From the NCBI GenBank assembly GCA_965230065.1, contig OZ245942.1:6076001-6140000 (forward strand): a stretch of 64,000 nt of DNA, read 5' to 3'. Shown here piece after piece: positions 24,578 through 33,812 of this stretch. Origin of the DNA: G965230065 sp965230065 (GTDB lineage Bacteria > Bacteroidota > Bacteroidia > Cytophagales > Cyclobacteriaceae). The stretch's first letter is position 1. Every line of letters begins with the position of its first letter. Made by a program: the position numbers and the translations under genes. The notes beneath the pieces were generated by a model. It worked only from the letters and a program-made list of their open reading frames with translations. It made no database searches and was not told the DNA's origin.

Positions 24578-25531
24578 TTACAGTGATTTCACCTCAAAAG
24601 AAACCTTCAGCTTTTCCCATGCCATAGTTACTTCTGCTGTTGAATTGCCCGTTTCATTCACCGCATAGGTAAGTGCTTCCTGGTTTTCTGATAGTTTCTC
24701 AGGGTTCACTTTTATCCTTACTACATCAAGGGATGGATCATAGTCATCACTCATGTGCTGATCCCAGTTTTTATTGATGATCAACGTCCATTCGTTTTCA
24801 CCAGGAATAGTGAAAAAACCATATTTTCCTGCTGGAACTTTGGTGTTATTAATCTCTACATCTTCTGAAAAATTGATGGCTGTTGCCCTGTGTGCGCCAG
24901 TGGCCCATACTTTGTCATATTCTACCAGGCCTCCCCAGATTGTTCTACCCCGTACACTTGGGGAAGAATAATCAATGTGTATGTGTGTATCTCCTGCATT
25001 TCCCATAGCTGCCGTCTTTGGACTCTTGGGTTTAGGCTTATCATCATTATCTGCACCATGGGCAGCATGATCGTTTGCAGGCTTGTTACAACCTCTGGAG
25101 AACTGGAGATGAACGATCTTCCACATACCTTCCTCTACCTGCATGGAAAGGGTTATCAATCCGGCAGAATTAATCTGCTGGCCTTGCATCTCGCCCTTAA
25201 TCAAATAATTGCCTCGCAATAATGCCATCTCTTTGTTGATTAGGGATTCGGCAACTTCAACAGAGAATGTCATCTCCTGCATCTCCTCAATTTCTTTTCC
25301 CAAATGACCGTCTCTGTAGTGCTCCCAGGAATCATCAACCGATCCCTGTTCGTATATTTTTGCTTTTGGAGAGAAAACTGCATTCAACGGCTCCAAATTT
25401 TTATCATTTACTGAACTGACAAATAAGTCCAGCACTTCGTTGGCTGTATTTTTGGGTTTGACTGAATCATTGCAGGAATACATTAGTATTGATAAAGCCA
25501 AAATAGTGGTGGTAAATAATTTTTTCATCAT
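24578..25531 (-). CDS. Lipoprotein with SnoaL-like and DUF2911 domains
   Basis: A 317-residue protein with a lipobox leader (ILMYSC). Residues 30-150 resemble a SnoaL/DUF4440-type cone fold (NEVLDLFVSSVNDKNLEPLNAVFSP, ending in WKIVHLQFSR). A His/Asp/Lys-rich linker follows. Residues 175-317 match DUF2911 (VWATGAHRATAINFS, AGKYGFFTIPGENEWTLIINK). DUF2911 proteins are exported and of unknown function. It begins 25 bases after the aldolase stop, so it is likely part of the same long transcript. Confidence 0.75.
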   Translation of the reverse strand: MMKKLFTTTILALSILMYSCNDSVKPKNTANEVLDLFVSSVNDKNLEPLNAVFSPKAKIYEQGSVDDSWEHYRDGHLGKEIEEMQEMTFSVEVAESLINKEMALLRGNYLIKGEMQGQQINSAGLITLSMQVEEGMWKIVHLQFSRGCNKPANDHAAHGADNDDKPKPKSPKTAAMGNAGDTHIHIDYSSPSVRGRTIWGGLVEYDKVWATGAHRATAINFSEDVEINNTKVPAGKYGFFTIPGENEWTLIINKNWDQHMSDDYDPSLDVVRIKVNPEKLSENQEALTYAVNETGNSTAEVTMAWEKLKVSFEVKSL

Positions 25532-25556
25532 AGATTATTGGGTTAGTTATAAATAT

Positions 25557-26615
25557 TTAAGCAATAGTAATTTCTTCATCCAGGTAAACCTGCTGGATCA
25601 GATTAAGCAGTTCAACGCCTTCGTTTCTAGGTCTTTGGAATGCTTTCCTTCCCGAAATCAATCCCATGCCTCCTGCTCGTTTATTGATAATAGCCGTTTT
25701 TACCGCTTCAGCATAGTCCGAATCACCAGATGATGCCCCTCCCGAGTTGATCAGGCCTATCTTGCCCATGTAGCAGTTGGCTACCTGGTATCGGCACAGA
25801 TCAATTGGATGATCCGAAGTATATTTCTCATACATTTCTTTAGAAGTCTTACCAAAATCCATAGCCTTGAAACCGCCATTTGTTTCAGGCAGCTTTTGTT
25901 TGATAATATCTGCCTGAATGGTCACTCCCAGATGGTTGGCCTGGCCTGTGAGGTCAGCGGCTGTATGGTAATCCTTGTCCTTGGTTTTGAAGGCTTCATT
26001 TCGGGTATAACACCACAAGATAGTGGCCATCCCTAATTCATGGGCATAAGCAAAGGCTTCTGAAATTTCACGTATCTGCCGGTTTGACTCTGCCGACCCA
26101 AAGTATACGGTAGCCCCAATGGCGCAAGCCCCCATATTCCAGGCATCCTTTACCGTTCCAAATAAAATCTGGTCATGCTTGTTGGGATAGGTTAGCAGCT
26201 CATTATGGTTGATTTTTACGATATAAGGAATTTTATGCGCATACTTTCGGGCGTTAAGCCCTAATACACCAAAGGTAGAGGCTACACCGTTACAACCTGC
26301 TTCCAAACCAAGCTGTACAATATTCTCCGGGTCAAAGTAGTCCGGATTGGGGCCAAAAGCACTCCCAGCGGAATGTTCAATACCCTGATCTACCGGAAGA
26401 ATTGACAAGTAGCCCGTGCCTGCCAGGTTACCACTATTATACAATCTTGATAGTGAATTAAGCACCTGCGGATTTCTGTTTGTATTCAGAAAAACCTGAT
26501 CCAGATAATCCGGTCCGGGTATGGTAAGCCTTGTTTTGTCAAAGGTTTTGCAGCTGTACTCTAACAGGTATTCAGCCTGATCTCCTAAATATTCATTTAT
26601 CTTTTTCATATCCAT
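25557..26615 (-). CDS. Class I fructose-bisphosphate aldolase, archaeal (DhnA/FbaB) type
   Basis: A 352-residue enzyme that cleaves fructose 1,6-bisphosphate to triose phosphates through a Schiff base. The signatures are SILPVDQGIEHSAG, NPDYFDPENIVQLGLEAGCNGVAST, PYIVKINHNELL and a C-terminal GSGGASSGDS-like phosphate loop (NSGGASSGDS). This group is typical of archaea and of FbaB in bacteria. ATG 26615 is preferred because a TTG at 26633 sits against the preceding stop. It is the penultimate member of the long run that begins with the ATP-cone gene. Lys residues of the active site fall in the PYIVKIN and later strands. Confidence 0.85.
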   Translation of the reverse strand: MDMKKINEYLGDQAEYLLEYSCKTFDKTRLTIPGPDYLDQVFLNTNRNPQVLNSLSRLYNSGNLAGTGYLSILPVDQGIEHSAGSAFGPNPDYFDPENIVQLGLEAGCNGVASTFGVLGLNARKYAHKIPYIVKINHNELLTYPNKHDQILFGTVKDAWNMGACAIGATVYFGSAESNRQIREISEAFAYAHELGMATILWCYTRNEAFKTKDKDYHTAADLTGQANHLGVTIQADIIKQKLPETNGGFKAMDFGKTSKEMYEKYTSDHPIDLCRYQVANCYMGKIGLINSGGASSGDSDYAEAVKTAIINKRAGGMGLISGRKAFQRPRNEGVELLNLIQQVYLDEEITIA

Positions 26616-26633
26616 TCTATTTACAGTTGACAA

Positions 26634-27869
26634 TTATTGACGTTTTTTACTTGTTGATTTTAACCTCGGGACGACCAGAACGGTTACAAGTAGTAATACT
26701 GTTCCGATGATCGGGTATGGCCAGGATTTGCCAAAGGTGTACAACCAAATACCCAAAATAGGCCCCAGTACCTGACCGATGCTATTAACAGATGTTTGTA
26801 GCGAAAGATTAGCTCCGGTGTGGTTTTTATCAATGAAAGAAATCATAGCGATAAGATTTGGCGTAACCATGGCTCCTCCTACCGCAAAAACGATGATCAT
26901 AGCGTAGACAAACAAGTTGTGTGTCCAGAAAGAAAAAGCGAACATGGCCAATGAGGCTATTGCAAAGCCGATAAATAGTTGTGTGTTTATAGACAATTTT
27001 TTCTCATCAAGACTGGCAAAGAGGGGCTGTAGTGCCGCCATGATCAAACCACAAAGCATAAAGCCCAGGCCTATCTGTGAAGTAGTAAAAGTAAGGACAT
27101 CCTTAGCGTATACGGAAAAGACCGTTTCAAATAAGGTAACTGCTAATTGAATAACCAATGACATCAGTAACAGTAATATAAAATCTAATCTGATGCTCAA
27201 TCTTGATTGCTGTACTTCTTGTAGAATATCAAGGTTACGTCTTTCGGGATTTTTCAACCATCCGATGGTTAGAAACAAAATCAATACCCCTAATAATGCC
27301 ACCGCAAGGAAAGGAACGCTGAATTTATCTAGCAGTAAATGCCCGAAGCTGGTATTAAAATGCAGGTTGGTTTGAGCGAGATAACCACCGATCATCGGCC
27401 CGGCTATCACTCCCGTACTTACAGCCACCCCGGACCATGCCAAGACTTTCCTTCGCTGCATGCTGTTGGTAATGTCACTGAGGTAAGCATTACCAACGGG
27501 GATAACCGAAGATGAGAAGATCCCTCCAAGGATACGGGCCATGTACAACATGGTTAAAGAAGTAGCCAGGCCGGTTAATGCCTGCATAACAACAAAACCT
27601 GTCAGCCCCATAATGATGAGTAGTTTACGACCGAAACGGTCGGATAACTTACCCCAAACTACCGCAAATAATAGTTGAAAAAATGGGTATATGCTGGTAA
27701 GGATACCAATGTGATAGTTGATATCCTCATCCGCCACTACACCGGACTTTAAAGCAAGTCTTTCCGTATAGTAGGGTAAAACGGGCAGCAGTACGCCATA
27801 CCCGCTCATAACCACAAAAATACTCAACAGGACAATTATTATCCTGCCAAGAATTTCTCTATTACCCAT
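26634..27869 (-). CDS. MFS efflux transporter, 12-TM DHA1-like
   Basis: A 411-residue membrane protein of the major facilitator superfamily. Motif A appears as GKLSDRFGRKLLII in the loop between TM2 and TM3, and a GGIFSSSVIPVGNAYLSDI-type motif C region follows. The two six-helix halves are separated by a cytoplasmic loop near residue 210. These are typical of drug:H+ antiporters. Its start codon overlaps the CopB stop by one base (TAATG). The substrate is unknown; its neighbours suggest a toxin or metal-complex exporter. Confidence 0.8.
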   Translation of the reverse strand: MGNREILGRIIIVLLSIFVVMSGYGVLLPVLPYYTERLALKSGVVADEDINYHIGILTSIYPFFQLLFAVVWGKLSDRFGRKLLIIMGLTGFVVMQALTGLATSLTMLYMARILGGIFSSSVIPVGNAYLSDITNSMQRRKVLAWSGVAVSTGVIAGPMIGGYLAQTNLHFNTSFGHLLLDKFSVPFLAVALLGVLILFLTIGWLKNPERRNLDILQEVQQSRLSIRLDFILLLLMSLVIQLAVTLFETVFSVYAKDVLTFTTSQIGLGFMLCGLIMAALQPLFASLDEKKLSINTQLFIGFAIASLAMFAFSFWTHNLFVYAMIIVFAVGGAMVTPNLIAMISFIDKNHTGANLSLQTSVNSIGQVLGPILGIWLYTFGKSWPYPIIGTVLLLVTVLVVPRLKSTSKKRQ

Positions 27870-29956
27870 TACTTGTTACCAATTTTTTTCTTTAAAAGTT
27901 GGGCATTGATTGCCACTATAATGGTACTCAAACTCATAAATACCGCACCTACCGCAGGCCCCAATACAAAACCGGAAGTGTAAAGAACACCTGCTGCTAA
28001 CGGAATGGCAACCGCGTTGTATCCCGTAGCCCATATCAGGTTTTGGATCATCTTATTGTAAGTAGCTTTTCCAAACAGGATCAGATTGGCAATGTCTTGC
28101 GGGTTGCTATTGACCAAAATAATGTCGGCTGTTTCGGCTGCCACATCGGTTCCTGAGCCCACGGCAATACCTACGTTGGCCTGTGCCAGTGCAGGCGCAT
28201 CGTTCACCCCATCACCGGTCATAGCGACAAATTCATTCTTAGCTTGTAGGTCTTTTACGATTTCAACCTTCTGGTGTGGCAATACCTCTGAGTAGTATCC
28301 GTCCAGGCCTAGTTCTTCACTTACTGCTTTGGCGACTGTTTCATTGTCACCGGTAGCCATCATCACTTTAATGTTATTGTTTTTGAACACTTTAATTGCC
28401 TGGGCACTTTCCGGCCTGATCTCATCGGCCAGGGCGATGTACCCGGCCAGTTTATTATCCACCAGCACAAATACAACTGTCTCCGCAGCACTGCTGTAGG
28501 CACCATCAGGTAGGGAAATATTCTCATCTTTCAGATAACCCGGGCTCACTACTTTTACATCTTTTCCTTCCACTTTTGCTTCTACCCCTTTACCGGTAAT
28601 GGCATTGAAGTTTTCCGGTTTGGGTACGGCTATGTCTTTCTCTTTTACTTTTTTGATAATACCAACGGCAATAGGATGTTCCGAACTTTGCTCCAAAGCA
28701 CTGGAAAGCCGAAGTAGTTCGTCTGCCTCAAATTGCTGATCTACCGCTTCTACACGGGTAACGCCAAAATCGCCTTTGGTCAGGGTTCCGGTTTTATCAA
28801 AAACGAGGGCCGAGATCTTTCTTGATTCCTCAAAAGCAGTCCTGTTTCTAATCAGCAGACCATTCTGTGCCGAAACCGCAGTGGATATGGCTACCACTAA
28901 TGGTATGGCTAAGCCAAGCGCATGCGGACAAGCAATGACCATGACGGTAACCATTCTTTCCAGGGCATATACGAAAGGAAAGCCTAAAAACAACCAGGTA
29001 GCCAGCGTACCAAAACCAATGGCCAATGCAATATAGGTAAGCCACTTGGCGGCACGGTCTGACAAATTCTGCATTTTTGACTTAGACTTTTGCGCCTCTT
29101 GTACCAGCGTAATTACCTTATTGAGGTAGCTGTCTTTACCTGTATGCTCTACTTTTACTTTTAGTGAGCCATTGCCATTGAGTGACCCTCCGATTACTTT
29201 ATTCTCAAGGCCTTTTTTTACCGGTTTGGATTCCCCGGTCAGCATAGACTCATTCAGGTAACTTTCCCCCTCTACGATAATGCCATCAGCCGGAACTTTT
29301 TCACCGGGTTTAATCAAAATAATATCATCTTTTTGCAAGTCTTCCAGCTTCACATCTTCTACCGTGTCACCTTTGACCCGATGCGCTTCTGAGGGCATCA
29401 TGCTTACCAATAACTGCAGGGCTTTTGAAGCTCCCAGTACGGATTTCATTTCCAGCCAGTGGCCGAGTAGCATGATATCAATCAGGGTGGCCAGTTCCCA
29501 AAAAAAGTCTTCTCCTTCAAGGCCGAACACTGTTGCGGAACTATAAAAATAGGCAACACTAATGGCCATGGATATTAAAGTCATCATGCCCGGGGCACCT
29601 TCCTTCAGCTCATCCTTCAATCCTTTCAGAAAAGGCCAGCCTCCGTAAAAATAAACGATGGTAGAAAGCCCGAACAGAATGTAAGCATTGCCCGGCAGCA
29701 GCCACTCATAACCGAAAAATCCCTGGATCATTGGCGAAAAAACAAGTATAGGGACAGTGAGTACCAGCGATATCCAGAATCGCTTTTTGAAGTCCTCTAT
29801 CATCATTTTATGATGATCATGTCCCATTTCACCATGCCCGGGGTTGTGACCCGAATGACTACTATGCCCATGTCCTTCATGTCCGGAATGATCTTCATGC
29901 TTTTTACTTTCTTCGTGCTTATGGTGTGTGTGATTATGCTCTTTATGATTTTCCAT
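27869..29956 (-). CDS. copB: CopB-type P1B-3 copper ATPase
   Basis: A 695-residue pump with a His-rich N-terminus instead of an HMA domain (residues 5-50, many HxH and HGH). The membrane metal motif is CPH (343-345) in VIACPHALGLAIP, which defines the P1B-3 group that moves Cu2+ or Ag+. Asp387 in DKTGT is phosphorylated. SEHPIAVGI, GDGVNDAPAL and a C-terminal membrane pair with NLIWATGYN complete the domain set. It sits between PPK2 and the MFS gene in the long metal-nucleotide transcript and complements the Cu+ pump CopA. Confidence 0.92.
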   Translation of the reverse strand: MENHKEHNHTHHKHEESKKHEDHSGHEGHGHSSHSGHNPGHGEMGHDHHKMMIEDFKKRFWISLVLTVPILVFSPMIQGFFGYEWLLPGNAYILFGLSTIVYFYGGWPFLKGLKDELKEGAPGMMTLISMAISVAYFYSSATVFGLEGEDFFWELATLIDIMLLGHWLEMKSVLGASKALQLLVSMMPSEAHRVKGDTVEDVKLEDLQKDDIILIKPGEKVPADGIIVEGESYLNESMLTGESKPVKKGLENKVIGGSLNGNGSLKVKVEHTGKDSYLNKVITLVQEAQKSKSKMQNLSDRAAKWLTYIALAIGFGTLATWLFLGFPFVYALERMVTVMVIACPHALGLAIPLVVAISTAVSAQNGLLIRNRTAFEESRKISALVFDKTGTLTKGDFGVTRVEAVDQQFEADELLRLSSALEQSSEHPIAVGIIKKVKEKDIAVPKPENFNAITGKGVEAKVEGKDVKVVSPGYLKDENISLPDGAYSSAAETVVFVLVDNKLAGYIALADEIRPESAQAIKVFKNNNIKVMMATGDNETVAKAVSEELGLDGYYSEVLPHQKVEIVKDLQAKNEFVAMTGDGVNDAPALAQANVGIAVGSGTDVAAETADIILVNSNPQDIANLILFGKATYNKMIQNLIWATGYNAVAIPLAAGVLYTSGFVLGPAVGAVFMSLSTIIVAINAQLLKKKIGNK

Positions 29957-29968
29957 AATGACTATTTT

Positions 29969-30700
29969 TTATTTGTTCGGGTATTTCAGATTTAGTTTTT
30001 CAAGCTGTTCGGCTAAAATTTTAGCTGCTGTATAATTACGAAACCAGCGCTTATCTGCTGGGATGATGTGCCAGGGCAGATGGTCGCAGGCATTCAATAT
30101 GGTATGATACGTTTTCCTGTAGTCATCCCATTTTTTTGGGATAAGTTCATCTTCTTTGGCATATTTCCATCGTTTGTGCGGTTTTGTCTTACGCTCCTCA
30201 ATACGCTTTACCTGCTCGTTAGCCGATAGGTGTAGATAAAACTTTAAAATCAATGTACCATTCGCCATCAGATGATGTTCCAGTTCATTGATCAGGTTGA
30301 TGCGGTGCTGCAAGACATCTTCTGAAAGGCTCTTGTTTGTAGCCGGAACCAGAATGTCTTCATAGTATGACCTGTTAAATACCCTGATCATACCTTTCTT
30401 GGGAAAATGTGGATAAACGCGCCATAAAAAGTCATGTTTGAGCTCATCAATTGTGGGTTTCTTAAACGATGTTACCTGCACGCCCTGCGGGTTCATGCCG
30501 CTAAAAGCGTGACGGATCGTACCATCCTTTCCGGAGGTATCAAGCCCCTGCAAGACAATGAGCATGCTGTATCTTCCATCGGCATAGAACTTATTCTGCA
30601 ACTGAAAAAGCTCCTTTCGGAGTTTTTTCAAGGCTTTCTTTGTTTCCGCCTTATCGGCATCTTTCGGTGGCAGTGTTGATATGTGTTCTAACTCAACCAT
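29969..30700 (-). CDS. ppk2: PPK2-family polyphosphate:nucleotide phosphotransferase
   Basis: A 243-residue enzyme that uses inorganic polyphosphate to phosphorylate nucleoside mono- or diphosphates (or the reverse). The Walker A-like loop is GLDTSGKDGTIRHAF near residue 50, and the lid and Walker B region is VFNRSYYEDILV. The basic tract KTKPHKRWKYAKED and the DHLPWHIIPADKRWFRN signature are also conserved. The length fits a single-domain class. PolyP can chelate metal cations, so its place beside CopB and nucleotide enzymes fits a metal-stress energy role, which is inference. Confidence 0.9.
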   Translation of the reverse strand: MVELEHISTLPPKDADKAETKKALKKLRKELFQLQNKFYADGRYSMLIVLQGLDTSGKDGTIRHAFSGMNPQGVQVTSFKKPTIDELKHDFLWRVYPHFPKKGMIRVFNRSYYEDILVPATNKSLSEDVLQHRINLINELEHHLMANGTLILKFYLHLSANEQVKRIEERKTKPHKRWKYAKEDELIPKKWDDYRKTYHTILNACDHLPWHIIPADKRWFRNYTAAKILAEQLEKLNLKYPNK

Positions 30701-30706
30701 CTGCTT

Positions 30707-31396
30707 TTATTCAATTTCTTTTGCGTTCTGTTCATATTTCATGGTAAACCAGGCCCCATCATCCTCTGTAAACTGCTGACGTTGCAATACGAAATCGTTA
30801 GTCAGGTATTCTTCCACGACATAGTTTATCGTTTTAATACGGATTCCCATCATGTATGCTTCAATAACAGCCTCACTACTGATTTTTACTGATTGGTCCA
30901 CTACCTCCTTTTTCCTGTTTTTTATGGTGACCAGGCTTTTGGATCCGAAAAAACTTAATACCCCGGATTCAACACTCATCTTCAAATGAATATCTTTTAA
31001 TTCTTCTCCTTTTCCCAGTTCATACAGTTGCTGAAAGTCTTCTGAAGTGACATCCACTTTTATCTTCTCGTCATCCGGATCAGTAAAAGGAAATACATTC
31101 AATAACACATCAAACTCATTGGGATTGCACTGATATGTGGTCGTGTACTTTTCCGTAAGCCGGCCGCTTTCGTCATAAAGCTCGGTTATTACCTTTATCC
31201 GATAAGTTTTACCCTGCTGCTCTAACTCACCAGTTAAAAATATCTGCTTGCCCTGCAGGTCTCCATTTTGATCAAAGTTTTCACGTACTATTCTTTTTTT
31301 AGCTATTTGCTCAATGAACATTTCTTTCTCCTGACCATACAAAATTGCAGGGGCAAGTTGCAGACACGCTATTAAGGTGAGTAGCGCACTACGCAT
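30707..31396 (-). CDS. Exported hypothetical protein
   Basis: A 229-residue protein with an N-terminal signal peptide ending AILYGQ. The mature part is beta-rich (KTYRIKVITELYDESGRLTEKYTTTYQCNP; LVTIKNRKKEVVDQSVKISSEAVIEAYMMGIRIK), resembling DUF3108-like periplasmic beta-barrel or sheet proteins, though no clear motif is seen. It overlaps the PRPP-synthetase gene by 8 bases and lies 6 bases from PPK2, so it is embedded in that operon. No function is assigned. Confidence 0.5.
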   Translation of the reverse strand: MRSALLTLIACLQLAPAILYGQEKEMFIEQIAKKRIVRENFDQNGDLQGKQIFLTGELEQQGKTYRIKVITELYDESGRLTEKYTTTYQCNPNEFDVLLNVFPFTDPDDEKIKVDVTSEDFQQLYELGKGEELKDIHLKMSVESGVLSFFGSKSLVTIKNRKKEVVDQSVKISSEAVIEAYMMGIRIKTINYVVEEYLTNDFVLQRQQFTEDDGAWFTMKYEQNAKEIE

Positions 31397-32285
31397 GATG
31401 CTTCATCAGTTGGTTAATCTCTTTTGCCAGAATATCTGAAAGGTCAATCTGATTACTTTCATGCGGGATGGTATTGCACGTTACGACCTGTTGTACCCCT
31501 GCATTTTTTAGATCCGCATAGGCTGAGCCCGCAAATACGGCATGTACCCCAACACAAACCGGTGGGTGCATTCCGGCTTTTTTTAAATGGCCGACTGTCT
31601 CTATCATCGTTCTGGCGGTGGAAATTATATCATCCACCAATACCGGGGTGTGGTCTTTGTATTTTGCTACATCGGGGACGGACACTTCCACATCCCTGTC
31701 ACCATGCCTTACTTTCTCTAACACGGTAAAAGGCGCTCCGGCTTCTTCTGCTACCTGGGAAACCCATTGCTCACTTTCACTATCCGGGCCGATGAATACC
31801 GGCTTTTCAATATTATCGCTCACCCATTTTGAAATGTGAGATGCCGCATGGATGAGTTTATTAGTTACGGTGTAAATTTCACTTAACGAATTTCTACGGT
31901 GAAGGTGTGGGTCAACGGTGGTCAACGTTTCTGCAAAGCCTGATATTAATTCAGCAAAATACGTAGAGGTAATACCTTCTCCCGGATTAAACTGCTTATC
32001 CTGACGCATGTAGGCCAGATAAGGCGCTACCAGGCACGTACAGGCAGCACCAAGTTCTTTGGCCGTCTTACTTAAAAAGTACAGGGGCAGCAATTTGGTA
32101 TCCGGCTCATGCAGCGTACATACCATTACCACACATTTGCCCTTTACCTCAGAGTGAATCTGCACATAACTTTCCCCATCGGGAAACTGCCGGATGGTTG
32201 CCTCTCCCTTTTCAGCCTTAAGGTGTCCTGCTATTTTTTTTGTAAGGTCTTCGTTGCCCGGTAAGGCAAAAACTATCATTTCCAT
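31389..32285 (-). CDS. PRPP-synthetase-like phosphoribosyl protein
   Basis: A 298-residue protein of the ribose-phosphate pyrophosphokinase family. The N-terminal ATP/phosphate region has RQFPDGESYVQI, then the catalytic loop APYLAYMRQDKQFNPGEGITS with TVDPHLHRR. The ribose-5-phosphate PRTase motif is VLVDDIISTARTM near residue 215. The family makes PRPP from ribose 5-phosphate and ATP. It is one of the shorter variants common beside AMP/thymidine phosphorylase-like enzymes rather than the housekeeping Prs, so the substrate may differ. Linked by 3 bases to the phosphorylase gene. Confidence 0.8.
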   Translation of the reverse strand: MEMIVFALPGNEDLTKKIAGHLKAEKGEATIRQFPDGESYVQIHSEVKGKCVVMVCTLHEPDTKLLPLYFLSKTAKELGAACTCLVAPYLAYMRQDKQFNPGEGITSTYFAELISGFAETLTTVDPHLHRRNSLSEIYTVTNKLIHAASHISKWVSDNIEKPVFIGPDSESEQWVSQVAEEAGAPFTVLEKVRHGDRDVEVSVPDVAKYKDHTPVLVDDIISTARTMIETVGHLKKAGMHPPVCVGVHAVFAGSAYADLKNAGVQQVVTCNTIPHESNQIDLSDILAKEINQLMKHHA

Positions 32286-32288
32286 ATT

Positions 32289-33812
32289 TTAAGTCGCTTT
32301 GATTTTAATAATTTGTTTTTGTGCATCCAGGTAAGAAAGGGCGTATTCAAGCTCTCCTTGTGACTCAGCATGGATTTCAAACAGGGTATCGTTCTCTTCC
32401 ACATGAGTACCCAATGGTGTAAGCAGCAAAATGCCTGCTGTCATAGCACCGGGAGCACCGGCCAGCTTAGCCACTTTGGCCAGTCTACGATTATCAATTT
32501 CTGAAACTACTCCACTTGCTGCGGATCTAATCCTATGCTTATGGGGCGCTACCTCAGGTTCCCTGAAAAAACCTTGTGCCTCGCAGATAGCGATGAATTT
32601 TCTGTAACCATCTCCGCTTTTCAAAATTCTCAAAGCTTCAAGAGTGCCTGATCCTTCGGCTGCTATTCCTCCCATTTCAAGTAATCTGCCTGCCAGTATT
32701 ACTGCTCTTTCTCGCAAGTCTTCAGGTGCATGATCTTCATTTCTCAAGACAGATAGAACATCCCTTGCCTCCAGTGCAGGACCAATACCCCGCCCCACAG
32801 GTTGTGACCCATCGGTTAATACAATATCAATATTCAGCCCAATGGCTTTGCCTACGGCAACCATCTTTTCTGACAGATGCTCAGCGGCCTCCTGCGACCG
32901 TACCTTAGCCGTAGGACCAACGGGAATATCAATCACCACATCGGTAGAACCTGCTGCCGCCTTTTTAGAAAGCACGGAAGCGATCATCTGCCCTTCGCTA
33001 TCAATATCCAAAGCTTTTTCTACCCGGATGAGTATATCATCTGCAGGGCTTAGCTGTACTGATCCACCCCAGGCCAGGCACCCCCCTTCCATCTCCACCA
33101 CATTTTTCATTTGTCCTGTGGTAAGATTTACGTTGGTGACTACCTCCATGGTGTCAGCAGTACCGGCAGGAGAAGTAATGGCACGGGAAGAAGTTTTAGG
33201 GATGGTCAACCCGGCTGCGGCAACAATAGACACTACCAATGGAGTAGTTCTGTTACCAGGCAAGCCACCTATGCAGTGTTTATCATAAACTTTATCCTTG
33301 CCCCAGTCCAATTTGAAACCCACATTGATCATAGAACGGGTCAGGGCAATCACTTCGTCCTGATTTAATGAGTTCCCTGTGCTGGAAGCCAGAAAAGCCG
33401 ACAATTGAATATTAGATAAGTTACGATTGACGATATCGCCAATGATCCTGTCAAACTCGGCCTGGTTCAGTCGGTGTCCATAAATTTTCTTACGGACATC
33501 ACTCATGGAATCAAGCGCATCTAAATGGCTCAGCCTAAGTAAGTCACCTTCTTTAGTTTCCAGGGCTTCAATAGCGGCATCAGAAAGGCCCAATTGGTCA
33601 TGACTTAATTGTGACTCATCATCCCAAACGATAAGAGACGCTACAATGGTTTTTTCTCCTTTTGAAACTTTCATACGATTTAAAGCCTCAAACCCTTCCG
33701 ATATACAAACCGGGCAGTCCTTACGCATAAATACCATATATTCGTTTCGGGCATCTATGCCTAATCTTACTAGTTTTAATACGTTATGCCGGGTATCCTT
33801 TGCTTCCATCAC
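32289..33812 (-). CDS. AMP/thymidine phosphorylase-family protein
   Basis: A 507-residue protein with the archaeal AMP phosphorylase architecture: an extra N-terminal domain of about 90 residues, then the phosphorylase core. Diagnostic motifs are KHCIGGLPGNRTTPLVVSIVAAAGLTIPKTSSRAITSPAGTADTMEV in pieces, and a C-terminal barrel-hybrid domain ending TPLGTHVEENDTLFEIHAES. AMP phosphorylases turn NMP plus phosphate into a base and ribose 1,5-bisphosphate; thymidine phosphorylases act on nucleosides. The KTSSRAIT motif places it with the AMP-type group. It overlaps the MBL gene as ATGA, so they are coupled. Confidence 0.8.
   Translation of the reverse strand: MMEAKDTRHNVLKLVRLGIDARNEYMVFMRKDCPVCISEGFEALNRMKVSKGEKTIVASLIVWDDESQLSHDQLGLSDAAIEALETKEGDLLRLSHLDALDSMSDVRKKIYGHRLNQAEFDRIIGDIVNRNLSNIQLSAFLASSTGNSLNQDEVIALTRSMINVGFKLDWGKDKVYDKHCIGGLPGNRTTPLVVSIVAAAGLTIPKTSSRAITSPAGTADTMEVVTNVNLTTGQMKNVVEMEGGCLAWGGSVQLSPADDILIRVEKALDIDSEGQMIASVLSKKAAAGSTDVVIDIPVGPTAKVRSQEAAEHLSEKMVAVGKAIGLNIDIVLTDGSQPVGRGIGPALEARDVLSVLRNEDHAPEDLRERAVILAGRLLEMGGIAAEGSGTLEALRILKSGDGYRKFIAICEAQGFFREPEVAPHKHRIRSAASGVVSEIDNRRLAKVAKLAGAPGAMTAGILLLTPLGTHVEENDTLFEIHAESQGELEYALSYLDAQKQIIKIKAT

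Noticed and set aside
31389..33812. A complete archaeal AMP to RuBisCO pathway
   Set aside because: The AMP-type phosphorylase and the PRPP-synthetase-like protein are present, but no ribose-1,5-bisphosphate isomerase or RuBisCO gene exists in the window.
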